This document shows positions 54,477 to 64,000 of a stretch of DNA of 64,000 bases, piece after piece (position 1 is the first letter of the stretch; each line of letters begins with the position of its first letter). The DNA is taken from positions 7,844,424 through 7,908,423 of the forward strand of contig NC_081334.1 in NCBI RefSeq assembly GCF_022539665.2. The letters are read 5' to 3'. The translations under genes were made by a program, and so were the position numbers. Below the pieces are notes generated by a model. That model had not been told where the DNA came from and did not search any database. It worked only from the letters and a program-made list of their open reading frames with translations. Source of the stretch: Daphnia carinata. Lineage: Eukaryota; Arthropoda; Branchiopoda; Diplostraca; Daphniidae.

Positions 54477-54900
54477 CAGACTTGCCGTCCGATTATTTCT
54501 TGAGCGATTATCGGTAGCCGTCGATAATCGCCAAAAAAGTGATCGGTGATCATTCGCCTGTTGAAAAATTTTGATCGGCGATTAAATTTCTTAGCGATTG
54601 TTTTTCCGATTATTTTTGAGCGCCATCTAGCAGTAAGAAAATAACTTGCCATTGTTTAAATTGAAAAAATTGAAACAAGTGAACATTTCAAAAAAGCGTC
54701 TGCTACAAAAGTGACACAGCTATGAGTAGACTTTCATATAGTCTCATCTACCGTTCATAGATGTCGCTAAATAATCGAAAAATAATCGCGATCAAAAATT
54801 AATTTTTTTCCACTTTAATCGCCGATTGGGTTATTTTAAAATAATTTGATCGCCGATTAAAATTTTAATCGAAATCGCAATCGCGATTACGGCAGGTCTG
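54477..54900. mobile_element. hAT-type MITE with perfect 8-base target duplication
   Basis: The 424-base element starts CAGACTTGCCGT and ends ACGGCAGGTCTG, an inverted pair with one mismatch. It is flanked by identical GTGATACT (54469-54476 and 54901-54908). An 8-base duplication with short CAG-type ends is the hAT signature. The interior repeats GATTATCG / ATCGGCGATTAAA-type words many times in both orientations. It has no transposase, so it would depend on a related enzyme elsewhere. Confidence 0.85.
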
Positions 54901-54908
54901 GTGATACT

Positions 54909-55378
54909 GAATTGGTCTATTCCATTAAGTAAGATCCGTTTACAATATTTAACTAGAAAAGCACAGTTAGCTACTTAGTGCAAGATGAAATGACAATTTA
55001 ACGCGTAAAAGAAATTTTAGGAAACCCGCACATTTCAGTGAATAGTGAATCAAGCATTTGGCTCCGCCCATTTCTATGGAAGACTTCCACAAAATACTGT
55101 TCCACGCTCCACGTTCACGTTGCTCGCATTAACTGGTTGCTAGTAAAATGCAATAGGCCATTCCTAGTTGCGAAATATTAGAAGAACTAACCAGAACAGA
55201 AACTAGAAGTTGTCAATTAAGGATTTAGTTACCAGGACTTTATAAAACCACTGCCTGAGAAATAAATAAAACTGTTCTTTTAAACCATTCTGAGGTACAG
55301 TTTGCCTGCAAATGTGTAAATTATTGTCTTCAATTTATAATATATAGTTTTTTTTGCCATGTATTAGGAACTTCACAA
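54909..55378. other. Upstream region of the UPF0729 gene
   Basis: Non-coding. An acceptor-like TGTATTAG lies 12 bases before the ATG at 55379, suggesting an intron in the 5' leader. Confidence 0.45.
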
Positions 55379-55624
55379 ATGGTCTGCATACCTTGTATTG
55401 TCATTCCAGTATTTCTCTACATTTGGCACCGTTTTTTGCAACCACTGGTGATCAAGTTCTGGCGTTTATGGGGGTCTAAAGAAGACATACAAATAGAAGG
55501 AAAGGTAAACAGTGATGATTTGGAGAAGAAAAGTTCATGTCCCTTTTCTACAACTGAAAAATCCCCCCAGCAACCAAAGAATCCTGGTGCATGTAATGCT
55601 GAAACTGAAAAAAAAACTTCATGA
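55379..55624 (+). CDS. UPF0729 protein, C18orf32-like
   Basis: One exon encodes 81 residues. The N-terminus [20 protein letters not shown] matches the hallmark of the family (human C18orf32 starts [20 protein letters not shown]). This hydrophobic hairpin-like segment anchors the protein to the ER and lipid droplets. The rest is polar and low-complexity, with a KGKVN-like piece (EGKVNSDDL) also seen in vertebrates and a Lys-rich end. Length is close to the human 76. The short polar tail is poorly conserved, as expected. Its molecular role is not established. Confidence 0.9.
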   Translation: [81 protein letters not shown]

Positions 55625-58600
55625 TGCAAAACATAATAACTTTTAATGTAACGAATGCTAATGCATATGTATTTTTATTGCTACCAAAATTTACATTAAT
55701 TCTGTGTTTGTGTTTTTCCCAATAGACATTATTTTTATTTTACCTGAAACAGGTAAATTCATGTACAATAGTACATTATAAAAGAATCCTAAGACTTGTA
55801 GAAGAGAAGAACCTGTCAAGCTGAAGTTGATATCATGTAAGTGAATATGTTAAGTTGTGCTTACCTCCAAGTCCTTGCAATGAAATCTCTTAAGCAATTT
55901 TACATTTCATTATAACATTTAAATTGGCTCTCGTAGGTTTAGATTGGGCTTGGAAACATGTTTTTGACCTTAAGCACCAATTATTAACATTGAAATTAGT
56001 AGTATTTTATAATTTTACAGCTTGTTACTTTTTGCAAAAAAAAAACATTATAAAAAAGGAAAGGTTAACGTCATTAAACTTCATACACCAATCTACTAAA
56101 CGAAAATGTCGTTAATAATGCTAAAGCTGAACTTGATACGTGTCATAGGACTGAATTTCGAAGAAAATAATGGAGCGTAGCATCAACAATTTTTTCATTG
56201 AAAAAAAATGCATAAGTCAGAGTGTTTCAAATCATGTCCTTCCATCAGGCAAATGACGGTAGCGCTTAGCCAACAATTGGACTACGATTCAGCTTCCCTG
56301 CAATATCCGATGAAAAGCAATGATAGTCTCATTGCTATGCTAATCAAATGCCAATGGCATGCTTAAGTGAAATGCGTATCGTGCATTCGACTCTTAGCTC
56401 TGATCAGGTCAAAAAAGAATAGGAGACAGATGGTTTAAATGATTTATTCTATACAACTTGTTTATGAAAATTGCGCCAGTAATTTGCCACTGCGTAGACC
56501 AACAAACTTTTTCTGACTCAGTAGTTAAGCACATAAATTTAATCACCGTAGCTCGTTGCTTTTAATCTAATATTGGAACGTCATCGTAGTCTATTAATTT
56601 GTTTTTATTTACAGAAAAATGTTTAACGAAAAAAAAAAACAAGCTGAGAGGCTGTTTTTTTTTTCTGATTCGTTTCTTATTCAACTGACGACATTACGAC
56701 TTGGGTACGATTTAATTTCCAAGTGCCAACGGAAAGCATATATTGGGTTTGCACAGCAACGAAACTGCTCATCCTCTTGCCTTAGGTCTTGCAGTCAAGC
56801 TGATCAAATCTCTCCAACACTTCGGCAAATTATTAGCACTATCTTTATTTTTCCGAGGATTCTGTATGTACGCTCCTTTGTGGAAGGGTACCAAAGTTAA
56901 GCTGGAAAACGTTAAAACCTTATGTTTCCTAAATAGAAAATTCGTGTTTTTGGTCGTCTGGCAATAATTACACTTCAAGTTTTGGCTAATTTAGTTTACT
57001 CGAGCACGTATTGAAGCAAATCACCGAGTCATTTACAGAGCAACCGACCAAGACATAATTTGCAGATTATCTTTTTGTCTCCATTTTTAAGCCAGAAAAC
57101 TCCTGCGCTTGCTCGCTAACTGATTTTTCCGTCACTGACCGTCATGATTCCACGTGCTTCTCTTGGATTGTAACTGAAAGAAATTTTTACTAACTTGTAG
57201 CTAACAAGCTCCGTCCTTCCAAGCGTAGACGCGATAACAAAAGAATTACTTGTTTAATTGAAATTTCATTTTGCGTTTCATTTCAGAAAAATACAAAAAC
57301 AAAAAATGTAGCCCACTTGGAGCTTCTATGTAAGCCTCTAACCTTGCTAGCTGAAAGAATGGATGCATACGTCCTCTTTGTAATGAATGACATCAACGTG
57401 TACTAATTAAACTGCATAATAGATCCAGCGGTGACGAACTGACATCCAATATATCTAATGACGAGCTAGACAGGTGCAGAACAATACCGACAACAAAAAA
57501 TGCAAAATCCTGTCAGGTACAACTGCCTTTTGTTTAACTAGCGCGACACCATTTCCTGTCAAGAAGCGAAGTGACACTTAGACGGTACGCCACGAACATC
57601 AGGGCATCCAGATATCCATCGACGTAGTATTTCATTTAACTTGGTTATTCCCGCCGGTAGTGCTGTGGGTACAATAGCAATAAACGACGTAGTCAACCAG
57701 TATGTACGGCATGAAGGCTATTAGATTCTTCAACCTTTATTTGTTTCCATACAAAAACATATTGGACGTACATTCCAATGGCGTGCCTCCACAGTTGCAA
57801 CTTTGTGCATTATACGTTAGTATATTTCCTTCGGGTTGTTTGAATGAGCGTAGGTAAAAGCAAATGAATGCGAAGACGCCCACTTTTCTTTTTCCTTTCA
57901 AAAACGTACTCCCTTGCTCCTTGTCTGTACTAACGCTATAGCGCAGGATAAAAAGTTTAACGAACACTGTTGTGATTTGTACCGAAATTATTGTTAGGAT
58001 TCTCGGGCGTATTCCCAAGTAGAATTGATAGAACCAGATTGAAACGAACTTATGATATCTGCTGCGAAAAAAAAGGCGCGCCCCACCCGGGCCCCATCTG
58101 CTGATTGTATTGCGACGCAGCTCGCTGATTAAATAGAATCCCGTCGGCATGCAACATGGCTGATACTCAGCATTATAGCTCGATGTGATATTGGCGCTCC
58201 CCTAGAAAAAGTAAGTCTCTGATACGACCTGATCGATAAAGATAGATCAGTTGGCTGTTGTCTAGCCATGAGCGCCGGAATGATGGAATTCGTAGTTACC
58301 GAAGTGGCTCCCGATCACACGGGGGCTGGAAGCATTGTTTGCCTTTGCCTTGTTTCATTCCTTGTTTGTGCCATCTCCAATTTCATATTTACAATATTGA
58401 AATGTGTAGGTGTTAACACAAGAACACTTTTTTTCTTTCTTTCTTTTTAATAATTCTTTTTTCTTCTTTCTCCTAGAACGCATCTGCCCTTCTTTTATCG
58501 TCTTCTTTTATCCTTTAGAAAAGGACGAGTAATCAAAAAGTGCATCCGTAGATGGCTCTGGTAAATCCGGCGATATGGATTCTTGTCGTCGGGTAGGAGT

Positions 58601-60477
58601 ACGATGCCAACACGTTCATTCACCCGAAATCAGGACAGGAGACGGACAAGAAGGGAATGGAATCGATTGAGATTCAGATGAGATTTGACGAGTCTACGAG
58701 AGAGCTTATTCCTTTAGGATAACGTAGACTCTGTTACGTCGACTATCTCAAAACTCGGCATTTTCCCTGTCTGTCATATCGTATAGCTTGTAACATCTCC
58801 AGCGATATTTTACAGCGAATGGGGAATACCTCCTGCGCGATATCGAAAAACTATCTTCAATCAGGTTATTGGGTTGAGAATTTGCCACATCGTGAGCTTC
58901 TAGCATATTGTTTTACTTTACGTACATCGGCATTTCACATGCCGTCTGTTATGAATCAAGCAGACGGGAAAAGCAGAAACCAATAAAAAACAAACATTTT
59001 GAATTTCATCATAGGCAATACATACGAGTTGAACCGTATCTGTGACTGTTGGAAAACAATTCAACCATATGCACTATGAATGATTAAAACAAAGTTGAAG
59101 CCACAGCCGACTCCCAGCCGAAAGTTTAGCGATCTTATACACGATCACCCTAGAAGAATTCAAAGTTTCGCATGGAAGAATTACGAATAAGATAGAGGTA
59201 ATATATGTATAGGTATGTAAATATATCATTGGTAACTATTTCCAATAATTGTAAATAGTAATAATTCCCTAGTTCAAGCTTTAATGGCCATCCCTTAATA
59301 AAAATGTCAGGCAGGGACGCGTTTACCTTATACTGTACTATTGGTTCCGGAGATGGCAGCCGAAATAAACCTGGCCTTCAAAAAGTTTTGCTGTTTATTG
59401 CAACGCAATGGGCAAGACAGCCATAAATTTTTATTCGGAATTCTAGCTAAACCATCGTTAGACGTAAAAACGATTACCGTCGTGTGGCGAATCCAGCGTC
59501 AATTTTCTTTTTCAATCATGGGGCAGTCAGGCAATAGAGTATATAGCTAATACCGTAGTTCCTTATTTACCAGCAGTGTAATAAAGCTTATCACCAATAG
59601 CAGCGACATTGCCAAATACAAGCTTTATAGGTAGAATCTAATTTGATAATAGCGTGTTCCATTCTTCGGTCGATCGATTGTTCGTCCTTTTATCATCCAG
59701 ATTAAGGCCAACTAGGCTCTAAGCTAATAGTAGACATGTATTGTAAAACCTCATTGGCACATCAATTCATTCTTGTGTCAGCTCTTAAAAAGAAGCCTGA
59801 TCCTAATGGATTTCTCAGTAATATGGTATTTTTTTTTCTTTTTTTGCTTATTAGGCGATTGCCAACTGTTGTCAAACCGTCTTATTGCTTCCACTCGTGC
59901 AGGTTCCACAAAGCATCATTGATATGCATTGTGAAGCGCATACGTTCCTCTTAATACAAAGCTTTCGCCATTTGATTGAACAGTTTTATTTCAACAGTGG
60001 CAGGCGGGCCAAAAAATGATTTGTGTAACTTAGTGAGCAACTGCGAAAGGAAGAAAATCCAAGGCATTTAAAATGCATTCCACAAAGACCTCAGTGCCTC
60101 CCTTTGCAATACCAAACGCGACGAAGGAACGTCATTGTTCTTGTGTATATCTTTGCTGATTCCGAGAACGAGTGCTGATTCCGAACTCTAGGAAAGGGGA
60201 GGGTAAAGCCGGTGGGCCATTTACCTACAGCATAACAGTTTTCTGCCCATTTTATTGTACAGCTGTATTGTAGCTCTTCTTGTTTCACACCAGTTTTCTC
60301 GTGTTTCATCTACCGCATTTAAATCATTACACTTTTCGATCGATCCTCTGTTGGTTGCCATTCCAACAGATCTGGGGAACTTCATCACTACGCGTAATGG
60401 CAATGCAAATCTTCAATAATAACAAGCGATAACAAAAAGCAGGAAAACAAAAGAAGAAGCGCTAGCGATGGAAGCCG

Positions 60478-60532
60478 GCTGAGAAGGGACGGTGAGCTGA
60501 GAAGGGACTGTGTAGCTGAGAAGGGACGGTGA
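60478..60532. repeat. Three tandem copies of GCTGAGAAGGGAC
   Basis: GCTGAGAAGGGACGGT, GCTGAGAAGGGACTGTGTA and GCTGAGAAGGGACGGTGA follow one another; the unit length varies from about 17 to 19 bases. Confidence 0.9.
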
Positions 60533-60698
60533 GATAAATCTTGGCCAATCCGTTCAATTGATTCTTGCAACATTCACCGTAGACTAAATGATTCACGGCC
60601 AACATCCGCGCCAAACCCAAGCTTCACTTCCGTTCACGGAGGACACTGTCGACGCGGAAATAGGCTTCAACTGTCTTTAGGCGCCTTGAAGTTGAAAT

Positions 60699-60812
60699 AT
60701 GTTTCGCAGGCAGCAGGAAGGACGCGCCGGGAGGCGGCCCAGGCAGAGCAGCGACAAAGAAAAGACTACCCAACCCCCGCCCCCAAAAAAGAAAAAGGAC
60801 GATAGAGAATAG
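60699..60812 (+). CDS. Short, very basic open frame
   Basis: 37 residues starting MFRRQQEGRAGRRPRQ and ending in a Pro/Lys run (QPPPPKKKKDDRE). It is low complexity and unlike a folded protein. It could be the start of a longer spliced gene or chance in purine-rich DNA. Confidence 0.12.
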   Translation: MFRRQQEGRAGRRPRQSSDKEKTTQPPPPKKKKDDRE

Positions 60813-62966
60813 GGAAGGCAGCTAGTGGAAGATAGGAATGACTAGGTCTGTCCGTACTGTGTATACAGTGCACGCGAAGAAGACAACCCGATCGATACCT
60901 TGCAAGATATAGAATGGGCGGAAAGCCTATACTCTCCGTCCCACCGAAAATCCTCTGGAGCTGCGAGTTGAATTGTAGGTTATTGAAGCGATATCGTTAA
61001 AGCATTATCTAGAGCCTATACATACATCAGGCTGTCAGTTAGGCTAAAGACCCCATATGTTGCACAGCATACACAAAAGGGGCAAAAAAAAAAAAAATTC
61101 AATCTCATTGGTCGCCTATTCTATTTTATTTCGCAACTCTTTTTCTTTTGTGCTAAACATTTATCAATGACCAGAATAGTCTACGCTAATTAAACTGCGG
61201 TAGACCTTTTGCAGAGTACAGCTTGTTTCGCGTTAGTCTTTTCTAGCGAACTATAGGCAAGCCCAGTTTTTTTTAGTTGGAAACACTTAAAAGAGTTAGG
61301 CTCAATACTTATGCAAAATCTGAACAATCCAAGCTCTTTAAAAACCTGAAGAGGCATGCTGCGAACCGATGTGATGCGGCAGATGTAAAGCGGCCAGGAG
61401 GAAATCCAATTGTCTTGGTTTGAAATCATTTGCGAATACTGGGCGTAGCAGAAGAGGAACGGCATACAACAGCGCCCTATGGAGTCCGTACCGTATAGCG
61501 TGCATGCCGTCATGCGAACGTGGGAGACAGTGTAACGAGCAACTTGAGCTCACAATTCGATATAACAATCACAGGGGAAAAAAAAAAGGACGGACCTGGC
61601 AGAGAGTTGATTTTGTTTATTTGTTGCTACGCTTTTAGCCTGCTTATTTCTATCTTGTTTTTTTTCTTCCCTTTCCTCCTTCTATCTTATTTCTTCCTGC
61701 TTCTTTTCTTTCGTCCGTTGTTGTTGTCCGTTCACGCACTACCAGCGTCATCACTGTGGGGTCGAAACTTCCGTCTGTCCATTCCGTTAGATATCGACGA
61801 GAGTATAACCCGTTACTCGATAACACTGGCAGCCTCCTCGTTTCTCTCCCAAAGTGGGGGAGACTACCAGTCTGTGCGTCTCGTTACAAACCTTGTTTGA
61901 AGACCAACGAGGGCGACCAATGTCCTCCACCGCAACTTCCTGAATCCTGATGAAAAAAAAAAAAAGTCGACTTGACATGGGCAGCGCAGGGGCAAACTAT
62001 ATAGCCACCACAGCACCACCATACACGGTAACCAATCATTTCCCAGAGGCTGTTGACGTGTGTCAGTCGTTTGCCGCTGGCCCAAGAAAAACAAATCCCA
62101 CCAATCAATGAGACGGGAAAATGGGGGCAACGTCAGGATGGCAAAGAAAAATACGCGTCGCAACCTGTGCCCGATATGATAAACAAGTGACGGAAATAAT
62201 ACTCGGAACGAAGTGAAGGGAAAACATTTATTTAGGAAGGAGGGGAGCTAATAATAATTTCCCCCACACCACATAATTTGTAAATGAGACTATCCCCTTA
62301 ATTTGATGTGAAAATGACTATCAACATGGGACTTGGGTGTATGGTGTAATGTCTGCCTGATCTAGGCAATCCGGAAAGATGTCGGAACACAATTGGACGG
62401 TGATTGGCATTAACAAGGAGAAGTGTTGAATTAACGGACGGTATGTATGCACACTGTAATACGAGCGCGGCAGAAGACATGCGCCGTACGTTGTTGCATG
62501 GAAGGCGTCAAGATGCGCTTATAACAAACACCCATCGGGGCCCATCTAGAAAGCAATGGGCAGTATATGCGCCGTGACGCTTCTAATTGATTTGACTACG
62601 GCACATTCAGTAATTGAATGCGACTCGAATCGCTTATTTAATTACCACGATATACCTAGTTTCCGAGCTGGAATTCTTCAAACAATTTCCCTTCCTCCGG
62701 AGGTCTAGGAAGCAACTGGCCCACTGGACACCATCGACGTGAGCAGCCAATCGGGGACGGATTGACATTACTGTTTGCCGCCTGTTGCTATTTGTATCTT
62801 TGTGGATCCTTTTTCTGCTGCGCCTTTTACTGCATGTGACACAAAGACTGTCGTCATGTCGCATGTACAGGAAGAGCGACGCAAATGACTGAACCGTATC
62901 AAAGAATGAAAACACAAGCATCCCAGTTAGAGGAGCACAAAGGCACCGTCAGCCGTTGCCTGCAAC

Positions 62967-63000
62967 TCCCTCTCTCCCTCTCTCCCGCTCTCCCTCTCTG
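62967..63000. repeat. CT-rich simple sequence
   Basis: Imperfect CTCTCTCCCTCT-type repeats; polypyrimidine on the plus strand. Confidence 0.85.
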
Positions 63001-64000
63001 TTTCTTCTGTCGATTTCCAGCACGGCGAGCTTCCAGCCAAGACCTCAGTTCCGTGGCTCCCTTCCTTTAGCACAGACGTGTTGTCTAGGCACTTCCGATA
63101 TAAGACCATATAGTGTATCTAGCTCTTTTTTCTTATTTCATTTGATTTTGTTTCTTCGCAGTACAAAGAACAGTATACTGACCGGGTTAAGCCTTCTGAC
63201 TGGCCTATGTGTAAGAACCAACGGTGTGTGTGTACGTGTGTGTGGCCCTCTCTTCTATACTGGCAACTGTACAAGACGCTGAGCAAGTGGCATACGCTAC
63301 GTTCGCGGTACTTGTCATTCTCTATATGCTGTGCAAACGTTTAACATTCGGCTAGCGTCGTCTTGACCACTGGGCTTCTGTGGTGTTCCATCTATAAGGT
63401 GCGAAAGAGTGAGCGTGGGCTTTTGGCCTAGAAAAAGAGAATTGGCTCAAAACTACAAAGAACTATTGAAGGCCGGTGCTTCTAGGCCGACTGCACAAAG
63501 TGACTGAATATAGCTCGCAAGCCTCCCTTTTACTCTTTCTAGGCGATTTATGTCGCCCATAGCCCTTTTTAATAAATTGATCGGTATTTCTATCTCGTTT
63601 TTTTTTGCTTCTTCTTCCCGGCGTTCTCAATCTTCTATTAAAGCGCCTCCCATTCGATTAAGGCTTGTACGTGCCTCGAGGATGAAGCTCGACCAGCTTC
63701 TGGACTTGGTCTACGTTCAACTTGAGAGCCCGATAACTTGGCCGGAAGAGAAAGTACATCGTTGCAGTCTGGTAGTAAGGAAATAGGAACTATCTGTCCA
63801 CGTCTGACATGTCCGACAAGCTTGCTGCGCAAAACGGTTTTTAAAGAAAAACCCGTCGAAACGAACTATCGACTGCCCAATAGTAAACTGTGGCCCCGTT
63901 TGTTTATAAACTAGACAAACAACAGTGTTGTGTTTCAAACGGGACACACCAACTGCGACCCATGGTGCAAAGTGCCCATTATGTCCTGTAGAAGAAAACT

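Larger units (their letters stand above)
55625..64000. other. Gene-poor right end, no supported coding sequence
   Basis: I examined the longer frames (56619-56967 +, 57737-58150 -, 61520-61900 +, 61864-62163 -, 62956-63282 +, 63550-63786 +) and none shows family features or convincing splicing. From about 60 kb the sequence is richer in G+C with pyrimidine tracts, CG-containing words and tandem repeats. This would fit a promoter-proximal or large-intron region of a gene beyond the right edge, but nothing proves it. Confidence 0.4.

Noticed and set aside
57737-58150. 137-codon minus-strand frame
   Set aside because: No family features, odd composition (CNCGG, KGKRKVG), no promoter or splice support; likely chance.
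61520-62163. Overlapping 126- and 99-codon frames on opposite strands
   Set aside because: Driven by pyrimidine tracts giving Leu/Phe-rich or Lys/Glu-rich translations; no motif.
1-64000. CRISPR arrays, prokaryotic operons, attachment sites or replication origins
   Set aside because: The window is eukaryotic nuclear DNA; repeats present are transposons, segmental copies and microsatellites, with no regular spacer-repeat pattern.
1-64000. Glycogen synthase, TIGAR and SLC35B4 as a co-regulated sugar-metabolism cluster
   Set aside because: They lie on different strands with unrelated genes between them and no shared regulatory motif that I can see; proximity looks incidental.

Overview
The window is nuclear DNA of an animal with compact, intron-rich genes. 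Most introns are 50-110 bases with plain GT-AG ends, and intergenic spacers are short and AT-rich. The encoded proteins look arthropod-like: the glycogen synthase N-terminus resembles insect forms, and one core promoter has a TATA box plus a TCAGT initiator. A branchiopod crustacean such as Daphnia fits best; this is inference from gene style and is not proved by a marker.

Left half (1-30 kb) is a dense run of conserved single-copy genes that I could splice exon by exon: an unrecognised N-terminal membrane-anchor protein cut by the window edge (-), POMP proteasome assembly factor (+), a coiled-coil protein with a C-terminal J domain (+), the SLC35B4 nucleotide-sugar transporter (+), the SLC8B1/NCLX mitochondrial Na/Ca exchanger (-), TIGAR-type phosphatase (+), an atypical NAD-binding epimerase-like protein (+), an ABCA5-like full-size ABC transporter in 35 exons including a 10-base micro-exon (+), and glycogen synthase (-).

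Middle (30-43 kb) is a rearranged accessory region. A mosaic block at 30.4-32.4 kb joins a copy of the MCFD2-TMEM185 spacer (including the last 20 codons of TMEM185) to an inverted copy of an SLC17 transporter tail. Two copies of a 1.32 kb DNA transposon with independent 9-base target duplications flank the block and TMEM185. Also here are an intronless repeat-built orphan protein with basic nuclear-type motifs, an SH3-domain fragment, an MCFD2 gene lacking its second EF-hand, and an intact TMEM185 gene. The candidates for something new sit here.

Right part: 43.0-48.1 kb holds a minus-strand gypsy-type LTR retrotransposon with its 3' LTR present, 5' end missing and reading frame broken several times. 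48-55 kb is gene-poor, with a hairpin, a tRNA-like segment, an LTR-like promoter in front of a small secreted-protein frame, and a 424-base hAT-type MITE with a perfect 8-base target duplication. A UPF0729 (C18orf32-like) gene lies at 55.4 kb. From 55.6 kb to the end I see no gene I can support.

The genes are ordinary eukaryotic neighbours, not an operon or joint pathway. Several touch sugar metabolism (SLC35B4, TIGAR, glycogen synthase), but I take that as coincidence. I found no clear new multi-gene system; the strongest novelties are the orphan repeat protein, the rearranged block, the transposon families and the truncated MCFD2.
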